A DNA stretch of 64,000 nucleotides, taken from assembly GCF_001278705.1 (NCBI RefSeq), contig NZ_CP012600.1:744190-808189 (forward strand), given 5' to 3'. Position 1 is the stretch's first letter; the number at the start of each line of letters is the position of its first letter. The position numbers were made by a program, and so were the translations under genes. A model generated the notes under the pieces. The model saw only the letters and a list, made by a program, of their open reading frames with translations, did not search any database and was not told where the DNA came from. Shown one piece after another: positions 63,348 to 64,000 of the stretch. This DNA is from Bacillus gobiensis (GTDB taxonomy: Bacteria > Bacillota > Bacilli > Bacillales > Bacillaceae).

Positions 63348-63737
63348 TGTGAAGCCTCCTTTTGGTAATTGGGAATTTGATTATGACCCTAATCGTTTGG
63401 CAGAGCTTCGTTGAATAAACCTGAGGGAGAGAGTGGGATAGTGATAATTATAAAGTAGGAGAACCAGTAAAAAAAGGTCATATCTTCCTAATTGTCTGAA
63501 TTTTGAGTTGGATTATTATAAAGGATTCTTGCTGATAGATTGCTCAAAATTTACGCTAGATTCTTTTTATCCGCTGTCTTGTTGTGTTACTTTTATATAG
63601 GAGGTGTGAGTGAGGCGTGTCTTCATGTAAGCTAGCCGCATTCGTTACAGCAAGACATAACTAGCAGAAAATGGAGATCAGTTCTTACACCATGCGAAAA
63701 AAACGTGAGAAGAATCTCCTGTGACAGGAGGTATTCT
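63348..63737. promoter_or_regulatory. Divergent region and mgtE leader
   Basis: No full gene. GAATCTCCT (63712) can pair with AGGAGGTATTC (63726-63736), covering the mgtE ribosome site. Upstream, AGGAGG at about 63599 precedes short GTG frames of 6-9 codons (for example one reading MRRVFM), a possible leader peptide. The Mg2+ M-box seen before B. subtilis mgtE was not recognised. Confidence 0.4.
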
Positions 63738-64000
63738 ATGGTTAACAATATGACACTCAATGAATTAATCGTAAAAATTGTCCTTGTTTTGAGGGATAGC
63801 AAAAGAAAAGAGTTTCGGGCCATTATCGATGAGCTTCAGCCATATGATGTTGCCAGTTTGTTTAAGGAGCTGCCTGAAAAACATCGCGCCAGATTTCTCT
63901 CCTTTCTAAACATTGATGATATTACAAATATGATTGGTGAATTGGAACATGAATTTCAAATCGCTGCTTTGAAAAAAGTGGGACGAGAAAAAACGGTTCA
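63738..64000 (+). CDS. mgtE: Magnesium transporter MgtE, N-terminal part
   Basis: Only the first 87 codons are in the window, cut by its right edge. The sequence (LRDSKRKEFRAIIDELQPYD, VASLFKELPEKHRARFLSFL, EFQIAALKKVG) matches the helical MgtE_N domain that senses cytoplasmic Mg2+; CBS and membrane domains should follow beyond the edge. AGGAGG is 6 nt before the ATG and inside a possible hairpin. Confidence 0.8.
   Translation, partial: MVNNMTLNELIVKIVLVLRDSKRKEFRAIIDELQPYDVASLFKELPEKHRARFLSFLNIDDITNMIGELEHEFQIAALKKVGREKTV

Noticed and set aside
63540..63737. M-box Mg2+ riboswitch before mgtE
   Set aside because: The typical conserved segments were not recognised by eye; a covariance search would settle it.
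1..64000. CRISPR array, rRNA operon, complete prophage or intact insertion sequence
   Set aside because: No regularly spaced repeats, rRNA text, structural phage genes or transposase with inverted ends were seen.

Overview
The window looks like a chromosomal segment of a low-GC, spore-former-type Bacillaceae (Bacillus sensu lato, not B. subtilis itself). The right half keeps a gene order I know from the B. subtilis chromosome: dppABCDE-ykfABCD, a ykgA-type amidinohydrolase, ykhA, purU, proB-proA, ohr, guaD, metE, ispA. Strong AGGAGG-type ribosome sites, frequent TTG/GTG starts, CodY-like boxes, a T-box and many intrinsic terminators also fit. This assignment is inference from sequence alone.

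0-14.5 kb is an accessory and decaying zone. It holds a broken Cys-rich repeat gene, a folE2 remnant, an intact glycosyltransferase/LCP pair, two 245-bp direct repeats (3.8 and 9.8 kb) that each carry the 3' half of a tRNA-Val(GAC), a frameshifted tyrosine integrase beside the first repeat, a frameshifted DUF2975/XRE pair, TerC, a BCCT osmolyte transporter, a truncated LysE exporter, a small secreted protein and a membrane acyltransferase. The tRNA-half repeats and the integrase suggest a decayed integrative element of about 6 kb.

14.5-28.5 kb: ppx and ppk for polyphosphate; convergent to them a GH66 dextranase/cycloisomaltooligosaccharide-type enzyme and a secreted GH31 alpha-glucosidase; divergent from GH31 a YesM/YesN-type two-component system followed by a sugar-type solute-binding lipoprotein with no permeases. 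The set reads as sensing and attack of extracellular alpha-glucans.

28.5-38.3 kb: a small hypothetical, a ZIP metal transporter, a stand-alone SinI-domain mini-gene, a secreted lipase, the DUF47-Pit phosphate uptake pair and a complete branched-chain amino-acid ABC operon (livJHMGF).

38.5-48.3 kb: the dpp-ykf operon for uptake and breakdown of dipeptides and cell-wall peptides, with a sigma-A promoter and two CodY-like boxes. dppE is bracketed by hairpins sharing the same arm sequence, and ykfB is broken by an internal deletion. 48.3-53.9 kb: an OpuF-type osmolyte ABC transporter with fused permease/binding protein, an amidinohydrolase, an acyl-CoA thioesterase, a DCC-family protein and PurU.

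53.9-64 kb: proBA behind a proline-type T-box, an aldehyde dehydrogenase, Ohr, guanine deaminase, metE behind a cobalamin riboswitch (B. subtilis uses a SAM box there), the intracellular protease IspA and the start of mgtE.
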